From JANNHK01 sp034408875 (GTDB lineage Bacteria > Actinomycetota > Acidimicrobiia > IMCC26256 > PALSA-610), in contig JAWXCJ010000362.1 in NCBI GenBank assembly GCA_034408875.1, positions 1 through 12,964 of the forward strand: a DNA stretch of 12,964 bases. The letters are read 5' to 3'. The notes under the pieces are model-generated. The model was not told the DNA's origin, ran no database searches, and saw nothing but the letters and a program-made list of their open reading frames with translations. The translations under genes and the position numbers were made by a program. Shown here piece by piece: positions 1-6,378 of the stretch. Numbering within the stretch: the first letter of the stretch is position 1; each line of letters opens with the position of its first letter.

Positions 1-482
1 GACATGCCGAGTTGCCCACGCCCCGCGGAGTCCTTGTGCGAGATCGGGTCGGCAGCGCGGGGCAACCCGCTCTCGATGACCACACGCACTCCGTCGTCAC
101 CCCACGTCATGGTCACCGAGATGTCGGCGCCGGGCGCGTGGTGTACGGCGTTGGTAATCGACTCCTGCACGATCCGGTACACGCCCCATGACGACGCGAC
201 CGACAGGGCCTGAGACTCTCCGACGCTCGTGTGCGTGAGGCTGACACCGGATCGCCCGTAACCGTCGAAGAGGTGCACGAGATCAGACGCGAGTTCTATC
301 GGCGGCTCGATCCGGGGGTCGCCTTCCTCGGAGAGCAGGCGCACGGTGCGGCGCAGGTCGCCGAGCAGGACGAGTGCGAACGGAGCGGTGCCGAGAATCA
401 GGCGGAGCAGACCACCGTCCCAGGCGGAGGCCAGTGTGATCGAAGTACTGGCCGTTGTAACCCGTCGCCAAAGCAACTGCAT
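1..482 (-). CDS. Degenerate sensor histidine kinase, ATPase part only (3' end beyond the window)
   Basis: An open minus-strand frame starts at ATG 482 and runs off the left edge with about 160 codons visible. The protein has a hydrophobic stretch (about residues 26-44, LILGTAPFALVLLGDLR), then DLRRTVRLLS, then YRIVQESITNAVHH, which is the N-box of an HPK7/NarL-type kinase ATPase domain. These segments match the complete kinase at 2849-4027. The phospho-acceptor HD box is absent: the frame goes directly from a short hydrophobic N-terminus into the end of the dimerisation helix. The G1 box reads ESGLP where the other kinase has DNGLG, and the G2 box reads GRGQLGM. Both changes suggest weakened ATP handling. 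I infer a decaying gene or an ATPase-only pseudokinase. A response regulator might follow off the left edge. There is no strong ribosome binding site before the ATG, so the start is uncertain. Confidence 0.6.
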   Translation of the reverse strand, partial: MQLLWRRVTTASTSITLASAWDGGLLRLILGTAPFALVLLGDLRRTVRLLSEEGDPRIEPPIELASDLVHLFDGYGRSGVSLTHTSVGESQALSVASSWGVYRIVQESITNAVHHAPGADISVTMTWGDDGVRVVIESGLPRAADPISHKDSAGRGQLGM

Positions 483-501
483 CGGTCCCACGTCCGATTG
501 C

Positions 502-512
502 GGGTCAGACCC
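502..512. repeat. Short inverted repeat in the divergent intergenic region
   Basis: GGGTC-A-GACCC forms a perfect five-base-pair inverted repeat. It lies between the degenerate kinase (start 482, minus) and the glycosyltransferase (start 573, plus). It is the only clear symmetry in this 90-base spacer and could be an operator, but so short a repeat can arise by chance at this GC content. Confidence 0.25.
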
Positions 513-572
513 AGGTCGCAGACACCCGACCGCGCTCCGACCCCGCGCGGACCCGTTGGATAGCGTCGGCCT

Positions 573-1643
573 ATGGCTCGGCAGGCGGCGATCGTGTCGT
601 ACCGGCTCGGCGGGCGGGACGGGGTTTCGGTCGAGGCGGGTAAGTGGGCCTGGGCGCTGCGCGAGCTCGGATACGAGGTCCGGCGCGTGGCCGGCGAGAT
701 CGAGGACGGCGGCGCGCCCGACGACGTGGTCGTCGACGACCTCCGTATCGATGCGACGACCGCGCCCGATCCGGCCGCAGTCGCCGACGGGCTCGCCGGT
801 GCCGAGCTGATCGTGGTCGAGAATCTCTGCTCGCTCCCGCTCAACCCCCTCGCGGCACGCGCGACCGCGAGCGCCGCGGCGGCTTCCGGCGCGCGCGTGG
901 TATTTCACCATCACGACCTTCCCTGGCAGCGGCGGAACCTCACGCACCAAGAAACCGAGTTCCCGCCGCGCGTGCCGGATGCCGTGCACGTCACGATCAA
1001 CCTGCGATCGCGCCGCGAGCTGCAAGCACGCGGGTTCTCTGCCCACACGATCCACAACTACTTCGACCTCGATCCCGCCCCCGGCGACCGCGACGCGACG
1101 CGGGCCGCGTTCGGCTTCGGGCCGGACGACCTCGTCGTGTTCCAGCCGGCGCGTGCGATCGAACGCAAGAACGTTCCCGGCGGCGTCCGGTTCGCGACCC
1201 GGCTGACACCACTGATTGCCGATCGCACGGTGCGCTACTGGCTGTCGGGCCCGGCCGAAGATGGTTACGCGCCGACACTCGCGCGCGTGCTGGAACGGGC
1301 GACGGTCCCAGTCACGATCGGGCGCGCGCCGAGCGCCGCCGATGCGTATGCCGCGAGCGACGTCGTCGTGTTCCCGTCTACGTGGGAGGGATTCGGCAAC
1401 CCCACGATCGAGTCGATCGCCGCCCGCCGTCCGCTCGCTGCGTTCAGCTATCCAGTCCTCGCCGAGATCGTCGCGACAGGAGTTCGATTCTTCTCCGTCG
1501 ACGAACCCGCAGACACGGCGCGGTTCCTCGCGCAGACCGACGCGAACCGCGAGCAGTACCTCGACGTCAACCTGCGGCGAGCCCGCTTGTCGTACTCGAT
1601 CGACGAACTACCCGGCGCCATTGAGGCGATACTGCAATCGTGA
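573..1643 (+). CDS. GT4-type glycosyltransferase (GT-B fold)
   Basis: This 356-residue protein is probably a retaining glycosyltransferase of the GT4 family, moving a sugar from a nucleotide-sugar donor to an unknown acceptor at the cytoplasmic membrane face. The N-terminal Rossmann domain opens with IVSYRLGGRDGVSVEAGKWA and contains FHHHDLPW near residue 110. The linker HNYFDL and FQPARAIERKN enter the C-terminal domain. The EX7E donor-binding motif is STWEGFGNPTIESIA, with glutamates at residues 272 and 280. Length is normal for a short GT4 enzyme. ATG 573 gives the expected N-terminus. There is no Shine-Dalgarno sequence; a weak TAGCGT at 561-566 would suit a leaderless transcript. The stop overlaps the next gene by four bases. 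Neighbours do not reveal the acceptor. Confidence 0.85.
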   Translation: MARQAAIVSYRLGGRDGVSVEAGKWAWALRELGYEVRRVAGEIEDGGAPDDVVVDDLRIDATTAPDPAAVADGLAGAELIVVENLCSLPLNPLAARATASAAAASGARVVFHHHDLPWQRRNLTHQETEFPPRVPDAVHVTINLRSRRELQARGFSAHTIHNYFDLDPAPGDRDATRAAFGFGPDDLVVFQPARAIERKNVPGGVRFATRLTPLIADRTVRYWLSGPAEDGYAPTLARVLERATVPVTIGRAPSAADAYAASDVVVFPSTWEGFGNPTIESIAARRPLAAFSYPVLAEIVATGVRFFSVDEPADTARFLAQTDANREQYLDVNLRRARLSYSIDELPGAIEAILQS

Positions 1644-1900
1644 CCGAAGACGACGACGTCCTGCGCACTCGCGCTCGCATGGCGAGGCTCGCCCAGATGG
1701 GCAAGCGCGTCGGTTACCTCGCGCTGTTGGTATCGATCGTCGCGTTCTTCGTCGGGCTCGCGACGGATTTCGCGCAGTGGACCGTCGTCGCGACGATCGG
1801 CGGGCTCGTCGCCGCCTGTGTGATCCTCCCGGTGCCGATCGTGATCGGCTACGGCGTGCGGGCCGCGGCACGCGACGACCGTCAACGCGGCCGCGGGTAG
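1640..1900 (+). CDS. Small two-helix membrane protein
   Basis: An 86-residue protein starts at GTG 1640 within the GTGA overlap with the glycosyltransferase stop, so translation is probably coupled. A charged N-terminus (TEDDDVLRTRARMARLAQMGKR) precedes two predicted membrane helices at about residues 25-41 and 47-70. A basic tail (RAAARDDRQRGRG) follows. I recognise no family. The coupling suggests it acts with the glycosyltransferase, for example as a membrane anchor or partner, but this is inference. Its stop at 1898-1900 lies one base from the stop of the convergent ABC ATPase. Confidence 0.7.
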   Translation: MTEDDDVLRTRARMARLAQMGKRVGYLALLVSIVAFFVGLATDFAQWTVVATIGGLVAACVILPVPIVIGYGVRAAARDDRQRGRG

Positions 1901-1901
1901 C

Positions 1902-2852
1902 TCAGTCGCGCATGGTCCGGCCGGTCAGGTGCAGGAATACGTGCTCGAGGTCGGGCTCGAGGATCTCGATCGCCGAGATACGCACATCGCGGCCGAGTGC
2001 CGCCTCGATGACGCGAGGCAGCACGGCCGCCGCGTCACCAGCGGATACGTGGAGACCGTCGGCGGTCACGGCCGCTTCGACGACGCCGGGAATCGCGAAG
2101 ACGACTCGGGCGAACTCCCCCACGTTGCCGGCCGCCGTGATGTCGATGCGATGCGTCGTACCGAGCATGCCCAGAAGTTCGCGCCGGGTGCCCTCGGCGA
2201 TCATCTTTCCGTGGTCGATGATGCCGATGACGTCGCAGAAGCGTTCGACTTCGTCCATGTAGTGCGACGTGTAGAGGATCGCCACGCCCGTCGATCGAAG
2301 TTCGGCGAGCCGGTCGAGAATCGCGCTGCGACTCTGCGGGTCGACGCCGACCGTCGGTTCGTCGAGCACGAGCAGGCGCGGTTGATGTACGAGCGCGACC
2401 GCGAGGTTGAGCCGGCGTTGCATGCCGCCCGAGAACTCGTCGACCTTGTCGTGCGCGCGTTCCTCCAGGCCGACCAACTCGAGGACTTCGGCGACACGGG
2501 CGTCGAGGCGGCGACCGCCGAGACCCTGGATGCGACCCCAGAACCGCAGGTTGTCGAGCGCGGAGAGGTCGGGGTACAGCGCGATCTCGTGGGGCACGAA
2601 ACCGATGACGGCTTTCGTCGCGAGCGGCTCGCGCGCGACGTCGCGGCCGAGGATGAGTACCTCGCCCGCGTCGGGTGCGAGCAGACCGCAGATCATGCGG
2701 ATCGTCGTGGTCTTGCCCGCACCGTTCGGGCCGAGCAGACCGTACGCCTGCCCGGGCGCGACCTCGAGCGAGACCTCCTCGACCGCGACGCGCTCGCCGA
2801 ACGCCTTGCGCAACCCGCGCAGTACCAGGACCGGAACGCGCGGCGCCGTCAC
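1902..2852 (-). CDS. ABC-2 type transporter ATP-binding protein (DrrA/LnrL-like)
   Basis: This 316-residue ATPase probably powers the two permeases of the same operon in export of a hydrophobic compound, drug or lipid. Walker A is GPNGAGKT (residues 41-48), the signature is FSGGMQRR (140-147), Walker B is LLVLDEP with E165, and the switch histidine is in YTSHYMDEVE (H197). The Q-loop position reads VPHEIALYPDL, with His88 where glutamine is usual. A C-terminal accessory domain of about 80 residues follows, as in DrrA-type proteins. I chose GTG 2852 because it sits in a GTGA overlap with the kinase stop and has GGAATC just upstream. An in-frame ATG at 2891 would overlap the kinase by 43 bases and adds no conserved sequence. 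Confidence 0.92.
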   Translation of the reverse strand: MTAPRVPVLVLRGLRKAFGERVAVEEVSLEVAPGQAYGLLGPNGAGKTTTIRMICGLLAPDAGEVLILGRDVAREPLATKAVIGFVPHEIALYPDLSALDNLRFWGRIQGLGGRRLDARVAEVLELVGLEERAHDKVDEFSGGMQRRLNLAVALVHQPRLLVLDEPTVGVDPQSRSAILDRLAELRSTGVAILYTSHYMDEVERFCDVIGIIDHGKMIAEGTRRELLGMLGTTHRIDITAAGNVGEFARVVFAIPGVVEAAVTADGLHVSAGDAAAVLPRVIEAALGRDVRISAIEILEPDLEHVFLHLTGRTMRD

Positions 2853-4027
2853 GATTCCATACCCGGGAGCGGCGGTTCTGAAGGCAGCCAACCCACGACG
2901 CGCCAGCCGTCCTTGGTCGGGCCCGCTTCGAGGTGCCCGCCGAGTAGGGCCGCGCGCTCGATCATCCCGCGCAGACCCTGACCGCGCGGACGCTCGCGAT
3001 TCGACGCGAACTGCGAGGTCCCCAACCCGTTGTCGATCCGCATCGTCGTCCGCGTCGGACCCGTGGTGATGTCGACGTCGACGCGTGAACCGGGAGAGTG
3101 CCGTACCGCGTTGGTGATCGACTCCTGCACGATGCGATACAACGCCTGCGCGATCACAGGCGGGACGTCGGACAAGTCGGACGACACGTTGAGGTGGACA
3201 TCGGCACCCGCGAGCGTGAACCCGTCGACGAGTTCCTTCAAGGTCTCGAACGCCTCGGTGGACCCGTCGAGGGTGGTTCCCGTTTCGTCACTGAGCAGGC
3301 GCACCGTGCGCCGCAGGTCGTCGAGCGATGCGCGGCCGACCCGCTCCGCTTCACCGAGCGCCGACTCCGCGTCCTCGGGGGCGGTGCGGCACGCCAACCG
3401 CGCCGCCTGAAGGTGCAGGAGCGTGACCGTCATCGAGTGCGCGATGACATCGTGGACTTCTCGCGCGAAGCGGCGGCGCTCGGCCCGCGCCGCTTCCAAC
3501 GCCAGCAACTGTTCCGTTTCCCGAAGATGGCTGACGAGCCTGACGATCTGCAGCGTCGCGAGACCCGCGAGCAGCGACGCACCGAAGCCGATGAGCACGA
3601 GCGGTGCATTGTCGAGGTGCGGTTCGGTGACGCTCGCGAGCACGAGCAGCGCACCGGTACACGCGACGGACCACGCCCGCACCGCGTTGGTACCGAAGGC
3701 GATGTTGCGGTTCAGGATGAACCCGGGGATCCACAACACGACGCGGTCGGCGCCGGTCACGATGAGCGGAGCGATCGCGAAGAACGAGACGAGTCGAATG
3801 ATGAAATCCGTCCGCGACTTCGCGAGTCCTTCGATCATGAACGGCGCGATCGACACGACCAGCAGCGCGACCTGCAACGCGATCGGCAACGTCGAGGTGT
3901 CGCTGACGACAGTCGCGACTCCCGCTACGACGGGAATCGCCGCGTAGGCAAACCGCGTCCACCGCGGCAGACCGAGCGTCGTGACCGCGGTCGTGAACTC
4001 GTCGGCCGACCAGGGCGTCGCGGTCAC
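2849..4027 (-). CDS. Membrane sensor histidine kinase (HisKA_3/NarL-partner type)
   Basis: This 392-residue kinase has an N-terminal half with about five to six hydrophobic segments (roughly residues 15-150) and almost no extracytoplasmic loops, typical of kinases that sense membrane perturbation. The dimerisation domain holds REVHDVIAHSMTV with phospho-acceptor His192. The C-terminal ATPase domain has the N-box QESITNAVRH (Asn306), G1 DNGLG and G2 GQGLRGM, all intact. The expected partner is a LuxR/NarL-type response regulator, but none lies in the window. GTG 4027 is chosen over the longer frame to 4177 because that extension overlaps the permease gene and is low-complexity; GGAG lies about nine bases upstream. 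Position between the permeases and ATPase implies that it senses or controls the exporter. Confidence 0.9.
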   Translation of the reverse strand: MTATPWSADEFTTAVTTLGLPRWTRFAYAAIPVVAGVATVVSDTSTLPIALQVALLVVSIAPFMIEGLAKSRTDFIIRLVSFFAIAPLIVTGADRVVLWIPGFILNRNIAFGTNAVRAWSVACTGALLVLASVTEPHLDNAPLVLIGFGASLLAGLATLQIVRLVSHLRETEQLLALEAARAERRRFAREVHDVIAHSMTVTLLHLQAARLACRTAPEDAESALGEAERVGRASLDDLRRTVRLLSDETGTTLDGSTEAFETLKELVDGFTLAGADVHLNVSSDLSDVPPVIAQALYRIVQESITNAVRHSPGSRVDVDITTGPTRTTMRIDNGLGTSQFASNRERPRGQGLRGMIERAALLGGHLEAGPTKDGWRVVGWLPSEPPLPGMES

Positions 4028-4046
4028 GATTCCCACTCCGGGCCGC

Positions 4047-5153
4047 TCATGTCGCCGCCACCGGGGCGAGCAGCGCGTGGCGGAGCCGAGCGGCCGCGAG
4101 TACGACAAGGGCGACGGCCAGTAGCCCCAACACGGCGAGCTGGGGCGCGATGTCGACCACGCCGGCGTTCTGCGCAACCAGTTCGTCGAGCGCGTCGATG
4201 ACCCACGCGTGCGGCGTCAGCTTCGCCACGGTCCTCATCACGGGCGGAACGAAGTCGGTCGCCCAGAAGCACCCGCCGAGCAACCCCAACACGCCCGCGG
4301 CCGCCAGCGCGGCCGTTGCGGATTGCGTCGTCGGCCCGCGCAGCGACACGCCGAGCAGCACCGACAGTCCGGCGGCCACCGCCGAAGCCGTGATCAGGAC
4401 CGCCGCGAGCGGAACGACAGCACCCCACGCGGTCCCGAGGACGAGTGACGAAACGAAGGCAACGACGATCGACTGCCCGAGCGCGACGAAGAAGCGACCG
4501 CCCACCTCGCCAACCACGATCGACATCGCCGGGGTTGGTGTACTCGCCAGGCGAGAAAGCATGCCGCGCCGGCGATCTTCGGTGATGAGCGCGGCCGCGA
4601 ACATTGCGTTGGCGAAAACCCAGTACACGAGCATGCCCGCGGCCGCGCGCGGGAATCCCAACGACCGGCCTCCCTCGCTCGCGAGCGCCGGCGCGATCTC
4701 GATGCGGTCCATGTACGTGGCGGGGTCGGCACCGAACCGACCGGCGACCGCGGTCGTGACGATGCCCGCGGCGGCATGAAGGGGGTCGCCGTCGTCGGCG
4801 ATCAACAGCACCTGGGCCCCGCCCGGAGCGGCATCGAAACCTTCGGGAACGACGACACCGCCGACGACGTCGGTGCGGCGGACCGCGCGCAGGAGCTGGG
4901 CGCGGTCTTCGAACATGCGGACGGTGACACCGGGTTCGGCCTCGAGCGTGTCGATGAACTGCTCGCCCGAGGGCGATGCGCCCTCGACGACGGCACCGAG
5001 CGGCAGGTTCATCGCGGCCCGTTCGTCGGCGGACCCGAAGATGAGCGCGATCATGACCGGGAGAACGAGCGTCGCGGCGAGGTTGACCGGGTGGAAAAGG
5101 TAGCGACGGAGGAAGACGCGCGCGACGGCGAGCGTCTGCAGCAGCCACCTCAC
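4047..5153 (-). CDS. ABC-2 type permease, second of the operon
   Basis: A 368-residue membrane protein of the ABC-2 permease family (LnrM/YbhS/DrrB-like). It has a basic N-terminus, a first helix at about residues 25-40 (AATLVLPVMIALIFG) and an extracytoplasmic domain of about 120 residues. At least five C-terminal helices follow, with the conserved cytoplasmic segment EDRRRGMLSRLASTP between the first two. This coupling segment normally contacts the ATPase. GTG 5153 lies in a GTGA overlap with the upstream permease stop. It probably pairs with the upstream permease as a heterodimer driven by the ATPase at 1902-2852. Substrate is unknown. Confidence 0.88.
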   Translation of the reverse strand: MRWLLQTLAVARVFLRRYLFHPVNLAATLVLPVMIALIFGSADERAAMNLPLGAVVEGASPSGEQFIDTLEAEPGVTVRMFEDRAQLLRAVRRTDVVGGVVVPEGFDAAPGGAQVLLIADDGDPLHAAAGIVTTAVAGRFGADPATYMDRIEIAPALASEGGRSLGFPRAAAGMLVYWVFANAMFAAALITEDRRRGMLSRLASTPTPAMSIVVGEVGGRFFVALGQSIVVAFVSSLVLGTAWGAVVPLAAVLITASAVAAGLSVLLGVSLRGPTTQSATAALAAAGVLGLLGGCFWATDFVPPVMRTVAKLTPHAWVIDALDELVAQNAGVVDIAPQLAVLGLLAVALVVLAAARLRHALLAPVAAT

Positions 5154-6226
5154 GATACGAGCACCTTGCGTATGCGGACGGCCCCCGCGATGCCGATGAC
5201 CAACGTGAACGCGACGACGATCAACAATCGACCGGCGATGACGCCCAGACTCGATCCGATCGACACCTCGGCGAACGCGTCGATGGCCGCGCCGTTCGGC
5301 GTGTACCTCGCCACGATCGCGGCGATGTCGGGAAGGTTGCGCATCGGCACCATGTGGCCGCCGACCCCGACGAGCGTCAGCGCGACCGCGGCTTCGAGAG
5401 CAAGCGCTTGCGCCGAAGATCGCGAGAATCCGGCGATCGCGGTTGCGATCGCAATCGAAAGCAACACGACGAGCACGGTGACGAGCGCGACCGAGAGCGG
5501 GTCACCCCAGTCGGCGCCGAACCAGATCGTCGTCGTGAAGATGATCGCGAGGAACTCGACGACACCGACGACGAACATCAGCGCGCCCTTGGAGATGAGC
5601 ACCGCGGTCGGCGAGATCGGCGAGGCTAGGAGCCGAATCAGCGTTCCCTGCTGGCGTTCGGAGTGGAGGCTGCGGGCGACGAATCCGACGCCGAAGAGCA
5701 CGATGAAGACTGCGATCACCGGACCGTAGATTTCCGAGCCGCCGAGCGGGGCGCGACCCGGCGCCACCCGCTCCACCGCGACTGCCTCGGTCAACGGTTG
5801 CGCGACCGCGGTGCGCGCGACCGACGCGGCCACGCTGGTCGCCATCTCGGCACCGACCGCGCCCAGGACAATCGCGCTCGGGCCGTCGGCGGACTCGGTC
5901 ACGACGACCGCAGCGTCGGCATCGCCGCGCCGAATGACCTCTTCGGCACTGTGCGGCGGAATCACGATGATGTCGATGTCGGCCTGGCCCTTGGCCGAGT
6001 CGATTGCGGTCGCCACGCTCTCTTCGTCGACACCGGAGACGGCGATCGTGACGTCGAATGACCGTTCCGCTCCGAGCGACACGCTCGCGATCACCGCGAT
6101 CACGATGGGCGCGACGAGGATCGTGAGAATCGCGATCGGATCCCGTACGAGCTGGGCCAGCTCGCGCCGGAGCAGGATCCAACTCCCACGAACAGTGCCG
6201 CCCAACCCCGCTCCCCCAACCTTCAT
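5150..6226 (-). CDS. ABC-2 type permease, first gene of the exporter operon
   Basis: A 358-residue permease with the same plan as its neighbour. The N-terminus is WILLRRELAQLVRDP, helix 1 spans about residues 31-52, and an extracytoplasmic domain runs to about residue 170. Then come five to six helices, with the ATPase-contact segment SERQQGTLIRLLASPISP. ATG 6226 is chosen because the in-frame extension upstream only reads a 27-bp repeat as RRPTDEGRV twice and then basic low-complexity sequence. The ATG overlaps by one base the stop of a four-codon frame (MKAE). It heads the operon 6226-1902 and is probably expressed from the promoter at 6315-6343. Confidence 0.87.
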   Translation of the reverse strand: MKVGGAGLGGTVRGSWILLRRELAQLVRDPIAILTILVAPIVIAVIASVSLGAERSFDVTIAVSGVDEESVATAIDSAKGQADIDIIVIPPHSAEEVIRRGDADAAVVVTESADGPSAIVLGAVGAEMATSVAASVARTAVAQPLTEAVAVERVAPGRAPLGGSEIYGPVIAVFIVLFGVGFVARSLHSERQQGTLIRLLASPISPTAVLISKGALMFVVGVVEFLAIIFTTTIWFGADWGDPLSVALVTVLVVLLSIAIATAIAGFSRSSAQALALEAAVALTLVGVGGHMVPMRNLPDIAAIVARYTPNGAAIDAFAEVSIGSSLGVIAGRLLIVVAFTLVIGIAGAVRIRKVLVS

Positions 6227-6267
6227 CACTCGGCCTTCATCAGTCGGCCGCCTCACCCGGCCTTCAT
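6226..6267 (-). promoter_or_regulatory. Duplicated leader mini-frames upstream of the permease start
   Basis: Two four-codon frames lie just before the permease: ATG 6267 encoding MKAG with stop TGA at 6255-6253, and ATG 6240 encoding MKAE with stop TGA at 6228-6226. The second stop shares its last base with the permease ATG (TGATG). Each is preceded by the same GTGAGGCGGCCGACTG-like stretch, except that GTGAGG of the upstream copy is reached through CCGG. The permease itself also begins MK (ATGAAGG), so the same start context occurs three times. They could act as translational leaders or simply be by-products of repeat slippage. Confidence 0.35.
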
Positions 6268-6284
6268 CAGTCGGCCGCCTCACC
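6231..6284. repeat. Exact tandem direct repeat, two copies of 27 bp
   Basis: Copy one is 6231-6257 and copy two is 6258-6284. They are identical and adjacent, each starting CGGCCTTCATCAGTCGG on the plus strand. A broken third copy (CGGTCGCC) begins at 6285, and the start of the permease gene resembles the CTTCAT part. The unit is a multiple of three. The repeat lies in the untranslated leader of the exporter operon. Confidence 0.9.
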
Positions 6285-6314
6285 CGGTCGCCCTCCCGAG
6301 TCCGGACTTTCCAG

Positions 6315-6343
6315 ATTGTACCGAATTTGACGGGCCCTCCAAA
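6315..6343 (-). promoter_or_regulatory. Predicted sigma70-type promoter of the kinase-exporter operon
   Basis: On the minus strand TTTGGA (6343-6338) and TACAAT (6320-6315) are separated by 17 bases, a canonical arrangement. The -10 is strong; the -35 is weak. Transcription would start near 6308, giving a leader of about 80 bases that contains the 27-bp repeats and mini-frames. The -35 lies at the centre of the palindrome at 6333-6348, which suggests regulation by a bound protein. Confidence 0.5.
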
Positions 6344-6348
6344 GGGCC
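6333..6348. promoter_or_regulatory. Palindrome over the operon promoter (candidate operator)
   Basis: GGCCCT-CCAA-AGGGCC is a perfect six-base-pair inverted repeat with a four-base centre. It is located in the divergent spacer between the exporter operon and the aldo/keto reductase and covers the predicted minus-strand -35. Candidate binders are the TetR protein encoded at 7400-8014 or a response regulator not in the window. Confidence 0.4.
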
Positions 6349-6366
6349 ATCGGGACCGGTCCTCAG

Positions 6367-6372
6367 TACGAT
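6367..6372 (+). promoter_or_regulatory. -10 element for a leaderless aldo/keto reductase transcript
   Basis: TACGAT ends seven bases before ATG 6379, placing the predicted transcription start at or next to the A of the ATG. No Shine-Dalgarno sequence precedes the ATG. Leaderless genes with TANNNT at this spacing are common in actinobacteria. No convincing -35 is seen. Confidence 0.45.
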
Positions 6373-6378
6373 CAGCCG

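Noticed and set aside
644..1624. Second plus-strand frame inside the glycosyltransferase
   Set aside because: Arginine-rich translation without motifs. The overlapping frame has GT4 motifs throughout.
4028..4177. Upstream extension of the kinase to ATG 4177
   Set aside because: It overlaps the permease gene by 131 bases and reads as basic low-complexity sequence. GTG 4027 has a good ribosome binding site.
3098..4201. Plus-strand open frame opposite the histidine kinase
   Set aside because: Arg/Asp/Glu-rich shadow of the kinase gene, whose motifs are all intact on the minus strand.
6231..6284. Two-copy 27-bp repeat as a CRISPR or integration site
   Set aside because: Copies are directly adjacent with no spacers, and there are no cas, integrase or tRNA genes nearby.
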